Positions 54,401 to 64,000 of a stretch of DNA of 64,000 bases are shown here, in pieces. How positions within the stretch are numbered: position 1 is the stretch's first letter; each line of letters opens with the position of its first letter. The position numbers and the translations under genes were made by a program. Source of the stretch: Meloidogyne chitwoodi (lineage: Eukaryota > Nematoda > Chromadorea > Rhabditida > Meloidogynidae). The DNA is taken from NCBI GenBank assembly GCA_015183035.1, contig JACZZP010000006.1, positions 2,418,001-2,482,000 of the forward strand. The letters run 5' to 3'. Under the pieces are notes generated by a model. That model saw only the letters and a program-made list of their open reading frames with translations, was not told the DNA's origin and did no database searches.

Positions 54401-57400
54401 ACTACATAAGGTTGCATCGGCCCGCTTTGGTGTCAATAGGTTGTTTTCTTTTCCATAATTTACTCGAACAAATTAATATTTTTTCAAGTTCGTACCTAGC
54501 AAATGCCGATGAATTGCAAATAAAAATGGCCCAAGGCGCAAAGCCTGGAGAAGGAGGTTATTTATAAATGTATTTAAAATTTTTATAATTTTAGGGGAAC
54601 TCCCCGGTTACAAAGTTACGAGAGAGATTGCTGCTACAAGAAAATCTACACCAGGCGTTGGGCTTATTTCACCTCCTCCACATCATGACATCTATAGCAT
54701 TGAAGATCTCGCGCAAGTAGGATGATCAATTTTTCTATATAATTATTTGTTTTTTAGTTGATTTATGATTTGAAATGTGCAAATCCCATAGCTCGCATCA
54801 GTGTAAAATTGGTTTCTGAAGCTGGAGTCGGTATCGTTTCCGCCGGAGTAGCCAAGGGGGGTGCAGATCATATTACAGTTTCTGGTCATGATGGTGGAAC
54901 AGGAGCAAGCAGCTGGACAGGAATGTTAGTTTTATTTTTTCTAAATAGTAAATTTGATATTTCAGAAAACACGCTGGTCTTCCTTGGGAACTCGGTATCT
55001 ATTATTTTATCATCAATACTGTTGCATTCGCACAACATTTTATTATACCTACATTTTCTTAGGTGTTTCGGAGACTCATCAAGTTCTGACGATGAATGAC
55101 TTACGATCCCGTATTGTACTTCAGGCTGATGGACAAATAAGAACAGGTTATTTAATTCATTAATTTTGTTCACATGGTTATTATTTAAGGGCGTGATGTT
55201 ATGATCGCAGCCCTGCTGGGTGCGGATGAATTCGGTATGTCTACTGCCCCTTTAATCGTTCTTGGTTGTACAATGATGCGGAAATGTCACTTAAATACGT
55301 GTCCAGTGGGAATCGCTACACAGGTAATGTATATTATTCAAAATAAAATACTTTTTTGAAGGATCCCATTTTGCGAGCAAAATTTGATGGAAAGCCAGAG
55401 CATGTCGTTAATTATATGTTTATGGTTGCCGAAGAAGTACGTTACTTTCTCGCTAAATTGGGGTTACGAAAGATGACTGAAGCTATAGGCAGAGTTGATT
55501 TACTCTATGCAAATCCGAATCCAATGAACAACAAAGCAACCCATTTAGAGTTTGCTCAGATTTTACATAATGTTTCTTTGCAATTTCCACAAATAAATAC
55601 GTTGGGTGGATCGACCAAACAGGTTTTTGAAAATTAGAATTATGAATTTATGCTCTGTCCTTTATAGCTTCATGAAATTAACGATCTAGAAGCTGATATT
55701 ATCGAAAAAGAACATTTAATTGAATTCTTTGATGAACCTTTGAAAATAAAGTCTATCAAAGAACGAGCAATTAGCAATACAAACCGTTGTTTTGGCGCTA
55801 GACTCAGCTACGAGGTAAAACTTAAAAATTTATTTTTTTTTGATATTTAGATTTCAATTCGTTATGGAGAGGATGGTCTTCCAGATGGTCAATTGGAAAT
55901 AAATCTTAAAGGATCAGCTGGACAAAGTTTTTGTGCTTTTTTAGCAAAAGGGGTCACTGTTAAACTGGTATTTATGATGTTATTATATTTTCAGATTTGT
56001 AATTTTAACTTTTTGTAGGAAGGCGAAACTAATGATTACGTTGGGAAGGTTTGAGTTTTTCTTTTTTATTATGTATTTTCTTAATTTTAGTGCCTTTCTG
56101 GAGGAGAAATCATTATTCGTCCTTATAAAAATTCAATTTATGCTTCGGAAGAAAATTCAATAATTGGAAATGTTGCGCTTTATGGGGCGACTTCAGGTAA
56201 TAAGAATTAAATTTGTCTATTATTTATTAATAAATATTTTATTTAAAGGAACTGCATTTTTCCGAGGAATTGCTGGCGAGCGTTTTGCAGTCCGTAATTC
56301 TGGTGCTACTGCTGTCATCGAGGGTGTTGGTGATCATGGTTGTGAATATATGACAGGCGGTAATGTATTACATCTATAACATATTTTTCATTAGGCGGAA
56401 AATCATAAAAATAGATTTAATTTTAAGACATTTACTATTTTAAAACCTGATAGAATATATTACAATTACAACATTTTACATTGCAGGGCGTGTTATTATT
56501 CTTAATGGAATTGGAAAAAATTTTGCCGCAGCAATGAGTGGTGGATTGGCATTTGTCTATAATAGGTTGGCAATAATTTTTTTCATTAGAATTGTGTAAT
56601 GTTTGGTCAAAATCTAAATTGAAATGTACGCTATCTCTTTAAATTAATTTATTGGGAATAAGGTTACTAACCAAAAGGTATTACAGCAATCCAGCCCACA
56701 GCAATGTTGAACATATTTCTGGCATCTTTAAATTAATTTTTCCTATTTTCCGCTTAGAAACTTACTGATAAACAATGTCAAGTATAGGTTCCGACGGATC
56801 TTCCTCGTATTCCAAATTGTTTCTTTCTTCTTCTCTCATTTTATAAGCGCAAGTTTCACGAGTTTCAAGAAAATACTTGTTATCTAATGCATAGTAACGA
56901 GTTCCAAACCTTTTTTATAGAGATTTAATTGTATCTCAAAAATGTCACAAACCAATAACTACGACGATAACGCGCCAGATAAACTCGATCATTAAACATC
57001 TTTATCCTTCGAATTGCAAAACCTTCGACAATTCCTAATTTTAATAAGGTTAATACCATTGATGTAGTATCATTGCTTCCAGAGTTAGCAAATGCACCAG
57101 AAAGGCTTCTAGAATTTTAAAAATGAAATGATAGTTTTTTTAAAATATCTAATGCCTTGTCTTTCCTTCCTCTTGCCAATTTTCTATTCTTGAATTTAAT
57201 GTTTGGAATAAGATGAGTAAAAAGGCACCTTTTATTTTTAGAATATTTATACTCAACATTTTATAAATGTACAAGTACTTACAAAAACTTTATTTATTTT
57301 CGGACCAAGCAAATAAAGTTTATCTTGCGAAATATTTATAGGGCAATAATTCAGTAAAAACTATGTGAAGACTAAAGTTCGTGGCTAATCGATAAATAAT

Positions 57401-60400
57401 CGAGTTAGCGGTATTAATTTATAAATTACGATATTGACAAGAGATAACTTGTATATTATATTTCATTGATATATAATTACTAATATTCTAATAATAAAGT
57501 TGTCTTCTATATTCACAGTTTCAATGGTGATATAACACGATTAATGAACCAAGCAACAATTGATCTTGAGGAGCCAACAAATGAGGACTTCGATTGGATG
57601 AAAGTTTTAATTGGACGATTTGTTAAGGAAACGGATTCTATAATTGGAAAACGTATTTTGGATTCATGGGAGACTGAGCGACATGATTTTATAAAATTAA
57701 GTTTTTTGATAAATATTAAAAAAAAATTTTTATTTTAGGTTTTCCCTAAAGATTATAAAAAAGCTTTGGAAATGATGAAACAGGAGGAGGATGCTAAAAT
57801 ACAGGCTAAAGAGGAGAAAGAAAACTTGAAGCTTGAGCAACAACGGATTGAGAACACATTACAAGTTAGTTTCAAAAATATCAAATTGAGGCACATGTTT
57901 TTTCTTGTAATTTCTTGCCTTTTGTTTGGTCATTTAGCATTTCCTTTATCATTTTTTGTTTAATTCTCAGAATGGTGATGTTCTTGACGTGCCTGGAGAA
58001 AAACGCGTAAATAGAGCCTATTCTATGGACATGCAAATTGCATTGCAAGATGAACGTGTTCGGACTAAAATACGCACAGAAAGACGCAGGCGCAGTGTAT
58101 ATTTTTTAATTTTTTTGTACTGTCTTCTGTGTACTGTCCTTTTTGTCATTGTTTATTTAAAAAAATTATAAATATAAATATTCCAAATAAATTTCAGATA
58201 ATTCAACATCGGCGAAGAAAATTTTCCAAGGCAACAAGGGAAGCGGACTTTTCTGGATTTGAGGCAACGGAAGATGTGCAAGAACAAAATATGAATGTAG
58301 AAGACGAGGAAGTAGAACAGTTGTCGGATCTTGATTCTGGGGATGAATCTGGTATTTTTTTATTAAAGTAAATTATTATACTTTTTCAGATAATTCAAAG
58401 GGAACTGGTGATGGCAGGAAGAAAAGGACTGGGGATATTGAAGATCTGGTGGCAGCTGCTTTAAAAAGTGGAGAAGAAGAACTTGATAAAAAACGAGGCT
58501 TTATTAAATATAAAAGGCAGAAAGTAATTTATAGGCCACCTGAACAACGGTTAAAGGATTGGGATGAAGTAATGCCAAAATGTTCCTTACAATTAAATCA
58601 TTTTTAATTTAGGTGATTGATTATAGAGCAGTGCGTTCGAATATCAGGGAACAAGCTGCTCGTTGCATGGATTGTGGGATTCCATTTTGTCAAGGAAATA
58701 CTGGTTAATTTTTTATAGAAATTTGTCAATTTTTTAATCATAATTTAGGTTGCCCTCTCGGAAATATTATTCCAAAGTGGAACGATTATGTTTTTAAAAA
58801 TAATTGGCGTCAAGCACTGGAGCAGCTTTTACAAACAAACAATTTTCCTGAATTTACTGGTCGGGTTTGCCCTGCTCCTTGTGAAGTAAAGATTTATTTT
58901 CTTTTAAATTTAATAAAAGATTAGGGGGCATGTTGTGTTGCTATAAGCTCGCCTCCCGTAACCATAAAAGGAATTGAATGTGCAATAATTGATTATGCCT
59001 TTTTAAATAATTGGATTGAACCACAAAAACCTCCAGCTAGAACTGGAAAGAGGATTGCCATCATTGGAAGTGGTCCTGCAGGCAATTTAAAACCGATGGT
59101 TATATTCTTTATATTTTAATGTTTTAGGCCTTGCAGCTGCTGCTCAGCTTAATAAAGCTGGGCATACGGTCGTTGTTTACGAACGAAAAAACCGAATTGG
59201 TGGATTGCTCCGATATGGTATTCCTCAAATGAAGTTGGACAAATTCGTTTTGGATCGTCGGTTAAAGTTGATGGAGGAAGAAGGAATACGATTTATTGCT
59301 AATACTGAAATTGGTAAACATGTTCCTGCTGATTTGTTACTTAAAGAGAATGATGTTTGTCTTTTATGCACAGGTTATTTCTAGCATATTAAATTTTTAA
59401 TTTTGTGGCACTATTATTTAAAGGCAGCACAACACCAAGGGATATTAGAATTCCAGGAAGGGAATCAAAGGGAATTTGCTTCGCCATGGAATATTTGGAA
59501 AAAAGTCAACGACGAAGAGCTGGGGACAATGTTTCATGGGATGGGTTGGATCCGACTGGAAAGAAAATCATTGTTTTGGGTGGTGGAGATACCGCAACTG
59601 ATTGTATTGGAACTTCCTTAAGGGTATGTTGTATTGGCACTGCATATTTTTTAATTTATTATAAAATTAGCAATTATTAATTGAAATCATAATTTGACAG
59701 AAATTCTTAATCTAATTAAGCTCAATGCAAAATCTGTTCAAGCTTATGAAATTTTACCGCAACCACCAGTGGAACGAAAATCTGATGTTAAAATAAAATT
59801 AATTTTCCATTAAATTGTTTTTTTTTCTAGAACCCGTGGCCGGAGTGGCCTCTGACTTTCCGGATAGATTATGGTCACGAAGAAGCCGCGCAATTAAATG
59901 ATGGAAAAGATCCACGAACTTATTCAATTAGTACAAAGGTAGTTTCTGAATTAAAATTCATGTTATTTCAATTGTTTTTAGGAGTTTATTACCGATGACA
60001 AAAATGGTGTGCAAGTAGTGACTGGACTGAAAACGGTTAGTAATAGGGAAAATTTGCACAGGCATATTTTATTAATTTACAATTTTTATCTTAAAATTAG
60101 GTTGCAATAGATTGGATTAAAGATGAGAAAGGAGCTTGGAAAATGATTGAAAGGGAGGGAACTGAAGAAGTACATGAATGTGATCTTTGTATTTTAGCCA
60201 TGGGTTTTGTGGGACCTGAGAAGGTGAGGGGTGAAAAATTAATCTTTTCAGTTCTAATTTTTTAGACAGTGATAGATCAACTTAAATTAGAATATGACAA
60301 TCGTCAAAATATAAAAACACCAAAAGAAAAATATAATGCGAGTGCATCCAGGGTTTTTGCTGCTGGTGATTGTCGAAGAGGCCAATCATTAGTAGTTTGG

Positions 60401-60508
60401 GCAATACATGAAGGAAGGCAGGCTGCTCGCCAAGTTGATCATTTTCTTATGGGAAATACAAATCTTGCTGGTCCCGGAGGAATCGTTATTGCTCCAATAC
60501 CGCATTGA
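48413..60508 (+). CDS. GOGAT: Glutamate synthase (NAD(P)H-GOGAT), single-chain
   Basis: Twelve-kilobase gene with many short exons. It converts glutamine and 2-oxoglutarate to two glutamates. Domain order is complete: class-II glutamine amidotransferase with nucleophile ACGVGF (48490), [16 protein letters not shown] and HNGEINT; central domain; FMN-binding synthase domain with [40 protein letters not shown] and [10 protein letters not shown]; iron-sulfur motif [15 protein letters not shown] (55269-55313); GXGXG region; and the fused small subunit with [50 protein letters not shown] (FAD), [15 protein letters not shown] (NADPH) and [20 protein letters not shown]. It ends PIPH TGA 60506-60508. 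Start: [14 protein letters not shown] at 48413. Two introns are long (50043-51893 and about 56569-57519) and hold three antisense genes. Confidence 0.94.
50180..50602 (-). CDS. flp-3: FLP-3-type FMRFamide-like neuropeptide precursor
   Basis: Nested antisense in a glutamate synthase intron. Exon 1 50542-50602 encodes the signal peptide [20 protein letters not shown]; a 69-bp intron (GTAAG...TCTCCAG) is removed in phase 1; exon 2 50180-50472 runs to TAA 50180-50182; 117 residues in total. The C-terminus carries two copies of the FLP-3 peptide: [14 protein letters not shown] and [11 protein letters not shown] stop. [13 protein letters not shown] is a known C. elegans FLP-3 peptide, and the Gly-Lys-Arg is the amidation/cleavage signal. 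An alternative acceptor 18 bp upstream is also in frame. C. elegans flp-3 has more copies, so this is a reduced precursor. FLP-3 peptides act in male mating and locomotion in C. elegans. Confidence 0.9.
51072..51452 (-). CDS. flp: FMRFamide-like precursor with one EPLRFG peptide
   Basis: Second antisense gene in the same glutamate synthase intron, 470 bp upstream of the FLP-3 gene and on the same strand. Exon 1 51393-51452 encodes [20 protein letters not shown], a signal peptide; a 141-bp intron with GTAAG donor and TTATTTTAG acceptor is removed in phase 0; exon 2 51072-51251 gives 59 residues to TAA. The precursor is 79 residues and has a single peptide flanked by dibasic sites: [19 protein letters not shown], predicted product pGlu/Gln-MREPLRF-amide. 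The EPxRFG end resembles C. elegans FLP-2 (SPREPIRFG); PLRFG also resembles FLP-21. Which family it belongs to needs an orthology search. Confidence 0.82.
56644..57259 (-). CDS. Secreted CX-domain protein nested in a GOGAT intron
   Basis: Four exons: 57156-57259, 56953-57108, 56766-56909 and 56644-56725; 161 residues in one frame. [20 protein letters not shown] is a signal peptide. The C-terminal half has [26 protein letters not shown], then [17 protein letters not shown]. The YW..YY...C.Y......C......CCG..CC spacing is that of the nematode CX module. The end is hydrophobic ([12 protein letters not shown]). The first intron (57109-57155) starts with GC; the other two have normal GT ends. All three keep phase exactly. 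CX-domain proteins are nematode-specific, secreted or membrane proteins of unknown function. Confidence 0.78.
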
Positions 60509-60823
60509 CACTTGTAAGGTATGCTTATCCATATATATATATATATTTAGTTGACTTTGTTACTGTTATATCCTTAATTGAAATATGACCTTAGAATCTG
60601 ATAATGTATTCTTTAATGGAAAATTTTTGAAAAATATTTTTTGCTTTATCAGAGAATACAGTCATATTTATATTGCATTTATATATATATATTATCTATA
60701 TCACCCACCACTTTAATAATGAACTTAATTAACTTAATTTTTAGAATGCATGTTTTCGCTTCTCATATAAAATAAAAACCATATTTTTAAATAAAATTTC
60801 AAGTATTTTCTTGGTTAATATTT
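60509..60823. other. Intergenic between convergent genes
   Basis: Contains (AT)n runs at 60531-60546 and near 60680-60690 and polyadenylation-like AATAAA signals. No gene seen. Confidence 0.55.
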
Positions 60824-63638
60824 TCAATCAAAAAAAAATTTTAACTCGTCTTCTGTTGCTCCTCTAGCCATTTTTACAGTTGGTAGTTCGGAATAAACAG
60901 ATCCTTCGAATTTCTGCTGTGTTCGCCAATCTAATGCTCTTTCATGAATTTGTTTCCAAAGACAGAAATATGCTGAAACACTACTGAATAAGAAATATAT
61001 ATTTAACTGACCAGCCGGTTCAAAGTCCAAATATAATTTATGAGCAATTAATTCAGGTCTTTTCATTAACCTTTGTATATCACCGATGCCATAAACACAA
61101 GAACTTGCAACGAATTTTCCTAAAATTAAGTAGTTTACGTTACATTCTTTAAAAGGATACTTACCGTCGCATCTGCTTTCCTTAGACCCTGACATTTGAT
61201 TAATTTCTCTCCAAACTTGAAATCTCGATATATAATAAGTTGAAAGTTTAAATGGTTCTGCTGCATTGTATTCAGTGTGAGAAAATGATTGTGTTGTATT
61301 TTTCTGCTGTTTTTCATTTTCTTGTACTTGTTGCTGAGTTTGGCGTTGTTTAATATCAGATAAATATGTTTCTTTAAATAGTCTACCATAAAGATAATTA
61401 GCATCAAATCCGCCAGGAATGTATAATTCTAAAAAGATGTTTTAAATTACGGTTTTTGTTAAAAAAATTTGTATTTTTGAGTAAAATTTTTTTATTCTTT
61501 CTCTTTACCATTTCTTTTCAATATTCACCACTGCTCTCTGCGACTCACATTTTCTCATTTCTCATTTGGAAAAGAAAAAAAGAAAAGTTTAATTATATTT
61601 TTATGATAATTTTTTAGTGCGAACTTGGTTAAGTGGGTAACACGTTAGACTTCGATTCTTTTATAGTAATTTATTGTAGGTTTATTAATTCTTATTAAAT
61701 TTCTCTTTAAATTTTTAATTTACTTTTAGTTTCGAAACATCCCTAATTTTAAATTTAATATTATAAATATTTTGAGTCAGTTATAGTACCTTTAGGATTG
61801 CCAGTAATGCTGCCCCATAATGCCTAAAAATTAAAAAAGATTTAAAAACATTAATTCTACTCACTTCATCTGAGCAATACCCAAATTTTAAGTAATTAAG
61901 TTGTTGTCGCACTTTTTTACTACTAATTATTGCATTTACAGTTTCACGACTCATTAGAGCAGATAAACTTGATTTCCATAATGTTAGCGGTGATTTCATA
62001 AACTTAATAAATTAATTTTTGACTAAATTTCTAGACAAATACCATTTGTTTTCCTCTTATTCGGCTAGTCTCAAATGGCAATATTTCAGCGTTAATTGTG
62101 CCATTGAGTTGTTTAAATATTCTAACCATCTTAAAGATTTTTTAAGCTGATTTATAATTTACTTACTTCTAAATTTGTTTTCAATGGAAGATCTACGCCA
62201 CTTAAATACTAAAAAAATTAATCGATTTTAAATTTTCAGATTAAAAAAAATTTTTCAAAGAATAACCTGGTAGTATCGCCAACTATGATTAAGCTAAAAA
62301 ATGATTAAATTTAAATAAGCGGGTACACCCCAGTTTACCGCAAGGCCGGTTTACCGCAGGGCTATAACTCTGTTTATAATTGTCATATAATAAAGATCTT
62401 AGTGTCATTCGACTTAGCTCGTCGAGCTGAGTCGAACCATGCTCGGGTCGAAAATTTTTGGTAAATATAAAATAAGTTATAGCCCTGCGGTAAACCGGCC
62501 CTGCGGTAAACTGGCCTGCTCCCTAAATAAGCTTTAATGTTTTCACCTCACTAAGGTAACGTAAACAACTATATACACCACGAACAACACCAAATTGACA
62601 CCATTCAACTTTATTAACAGTCTAATTTTTATTAATTTTTATAGAATATATAATTATAATTTACCATAACGAAAATGTTTGGAAAACAGTCTATCAATAA
62701 ATTCATTTGTCTTTTGAATTGTTCATCTGCGCGATCATCTACAGCGATACAATAAGCATTTTGAGGCTTTTAAATATTATAATTTTATTAAAATAATAAA
62801 ATTACCTGGTAAATAGCACTCATCAATAAAAACACTTGGATTGGAGATTTGTGTACAAGAATGCCATAAGCAATAGGAAATTCTAAAAATAACAGTAAAA
62901 AATAATTTACAAGGAACTTCAAAATAAACGTCAAAATTTAAAAAATGTCTAACCTTTTTCTTCTTTCGTGGCTGAATCTTCGGGAAAAGGAAAGAGGCGT
63001 TTTAAGTTTTTGCAACTAAAATGAAAGTAAGATATTTCATTAAACTAAATCCAAAAAAATTCTAACCCAGCCTCCGGAATGTCTATTGGACTTAGTTTAT
63101 TTATATCAGGCAAATAACGTTTACTGCTCTGATTCACACTCCAATTAGCGAGATGACCAATTTCCTCAGAAGTTAACTGCCCTAGGGACATTTTCTGACA
63201 CCAGTTATTGTCCATTGCTGGTAGATCTGTTAACCAATGTGTAAGGCTGAGATTCAGCACATCCCTATAAAAATAGTTTGAGATTTTTCTTGTTAAATAT
63301 TGCCTGAGATGTTGATTTCTTGTTTCCAATTTTGCTGTTTCATTAATTGTAATAAATGGGCGATTTGTTGCTTTCAACATTTTTTCTTGTTTTATTTTTA
63401 GTGATGACCAAAGTGGAATTGCTCTACCTGGAGAATGCCTAAGTGTTTCCCAGAAGAGAATGGTAACAATATCCAGATAGATGCAAATAAAAAATAATGC
63501 CAAACAAAAAAGCACAGAAAGACAGGCTTTGACCCTCCGTTGATATGGCCCATAGAAAGATAAATCAAGAAATGTGCGTTTGGTAAATATTTTTTTGCAA
63601 GCCGGATCATCAGTTGGTGTAAATAGCGGGACACGCAT
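60824..63638 (-). CDS. Core-2/I-branching beta-1,6-GlcNAc transferase (GT14)
   Basis: Minus-strand gene starting MRVPLFTPTDDPACKKIF at 63638. Residues about 35-58 (CLSVLFCLALFFICIYLDIV) form one membrane anchor, a type II Golgi layout. Luminal family blocks follow: FPIAYGILVHKSPIQVFLLM, SAIYQPQNAYCIAVDD, YLSGVDLPLKTN, FGYCSDEVSQALWGSITGNP, YIPGGFDANYLYG, YYISRFQVWREINQ, SCVYGIGDIQRLMKRPELIA and HKLYLDFEPAGQ, ending ELKFFFD stop. These match the nematode Branch/GT14 family (DE..WGT.AGN...PGGFD; SCVYG.GD...RPEL.AHK). The enzyme would add GlcNAc branches to O-glycans. One intron (around 62290-62550) hosts a MITE. Confidence 0.82.
61434..61790. other. Long intron of the GT14 gene
   Basis: Longer than its neighbours. 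It holds a tRNA-like fragment at about 61618-61662 (ACTTGGTTAAGTGGGTAACA and TTCGATTC), half a tRNA at most, and otherwise A+T-rich DNA. Confidence 0.35.
62321..62523. mobile_element. MULE-like MITE with 9-bp TSD
   Basis: Terminal inverted repeats of about 49 bp (62321-62369 and 62475-62523) begin GGG and share CCAGTTTACCGCA, then GGCCGGTTTACCGCAGGGC and TATAACT; the TTTACCGCA unit is itself doubled in each arm. An exact 9-bp duplication, TAAATAAGC, flanks it at 62312-62320 and 62524-62532. Long TIRs with a 9-bp duplication fit Mutator-like elements. It is 203 bp, non-coding, and lies in an intron of the GT14 gene. The perfect TSD implies a recent insertion. Confidence 0.82.
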
Positions 63639-64000
63639 CTTTAGAATAAGAGAAAAATTCCTGAATAATTTTTTTATAATTTTTTAAATTAATTAAAAAA
63701 TATATAGTTATGTATAAAGTTTGTGATTGTCCATAAGGAGCATAATTTACGATAGTATTAAATAATTCAAAAAAATAATATATTCATGTGTGGCTTTTTA
63801 TGCAATCCTTATTTACCTTTTTACTTTTCTAAAAATTCCTTATAATGTAAAGAGAGGAATTAACTGCTAATGTAAATATGAAGATCGATCCACGTTTTTT
63901 TTTGTAAAACGTGCCGTTTGTTAAACCGAAAGAAATATACTAGGTAGATTTGCATAATACTCCCTGAGTCGATATTTAAATTATAGTATTAAATATACTC
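63639..64000. other. Upstream region of the GT14 gene
   Basis: A+T-rich; no coding exon or RNA recognised before the window ends. Confidence 0.5.

Noticed and set aside
60531..60546. (AT)8 run as a regulatory element
   Set aside because: Simple repeat in a 3' flank; nothing else supports a function.
61618..61662. tRNA-like sequence in a GT14 intron
   Set aside because: Only half the tRNA length with a poor B box; not a tRNA gene and too short to call a SINE.

Overview
The window is nuclear DNA of a nematode. The evidence is strong A+T richness with T-rich introns of mostly 40-60 bp, nematode-restricted families (ground-like GRL, CX domain, PDF-2 and FLP neuropeptides, nematode-type GT14), and chitin synthase and glutamate synthase genes in an animal context. 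A plant-parasitic tylenchid such as Meloidogyne is my best guess; that is inference, since no species marker is present. Exon joins were worked out by hand from frame continuity, so gene spans are firmer than individual splice sites.

Layout. 1-5.6 kb: 3' end of an eIF4E-family gene, then chitin synthase (+). 5.6-6.8 kb: a large palindrome carrying two nearly identical, head-to-head copies of a small FLYWCH-like zinc-finger gene. 6.9-19.5 kb: a + strand run of housekeeping genes (importin-7/8, COX10, a doubtful repeated-exon transcript, ubinuclein, CNOT2, TFIIH p52). 20.4-29.4 kb: Shroom-like protein, membralin (both +) and SEC62 (-). 29.5-31 kb: a transposon island with a 1.3-kb non-autonomous hAT-like element. 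31.4-38 kb: ETHE1 (+), a secreted orphan (-), a dermatopontin-like secreted protein (-), and a PDF-2 neuropeptide gene (+). 38.2-46.9 kb: an unrecognised nuclear-looking gene (+), a GRL protein (-), a Wnt gene (-) with a small gene nested in its intron, and a GNAT acetyltransferase (-). 48.4-60.5 kb: a 12-kb NADPH/NADH glutamate synthase gene (+). Its introns contain three complete antisense genes: two FMRFamide-like peptide precursors (FLP-3 type and an EPLRFG type) and a CX-domain secreted protein. 60.8-63.6 kb: a core-2/I-branching glycosyltransferase (-) with a MULE-like MITE in one intron.

Themes. (1) Small secreted or neuropeptide genes hidden antisense inside introns of long genes. (2) Repeated use of GC-AG introns, needed to keep four different genes in frame. 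(3) Non-autonomous DNA elements and tRNA-like sequences lodged in introns and intergenic DNA, two of them with exact target-site duplications (8 and 9 bp). Closely spaced same-strand genes (eIF4E/chitin synthase; ubinuclein/CNOT2/TFIIH p52) could be operons, but trans-splicing cannot be shown from DNA alone.
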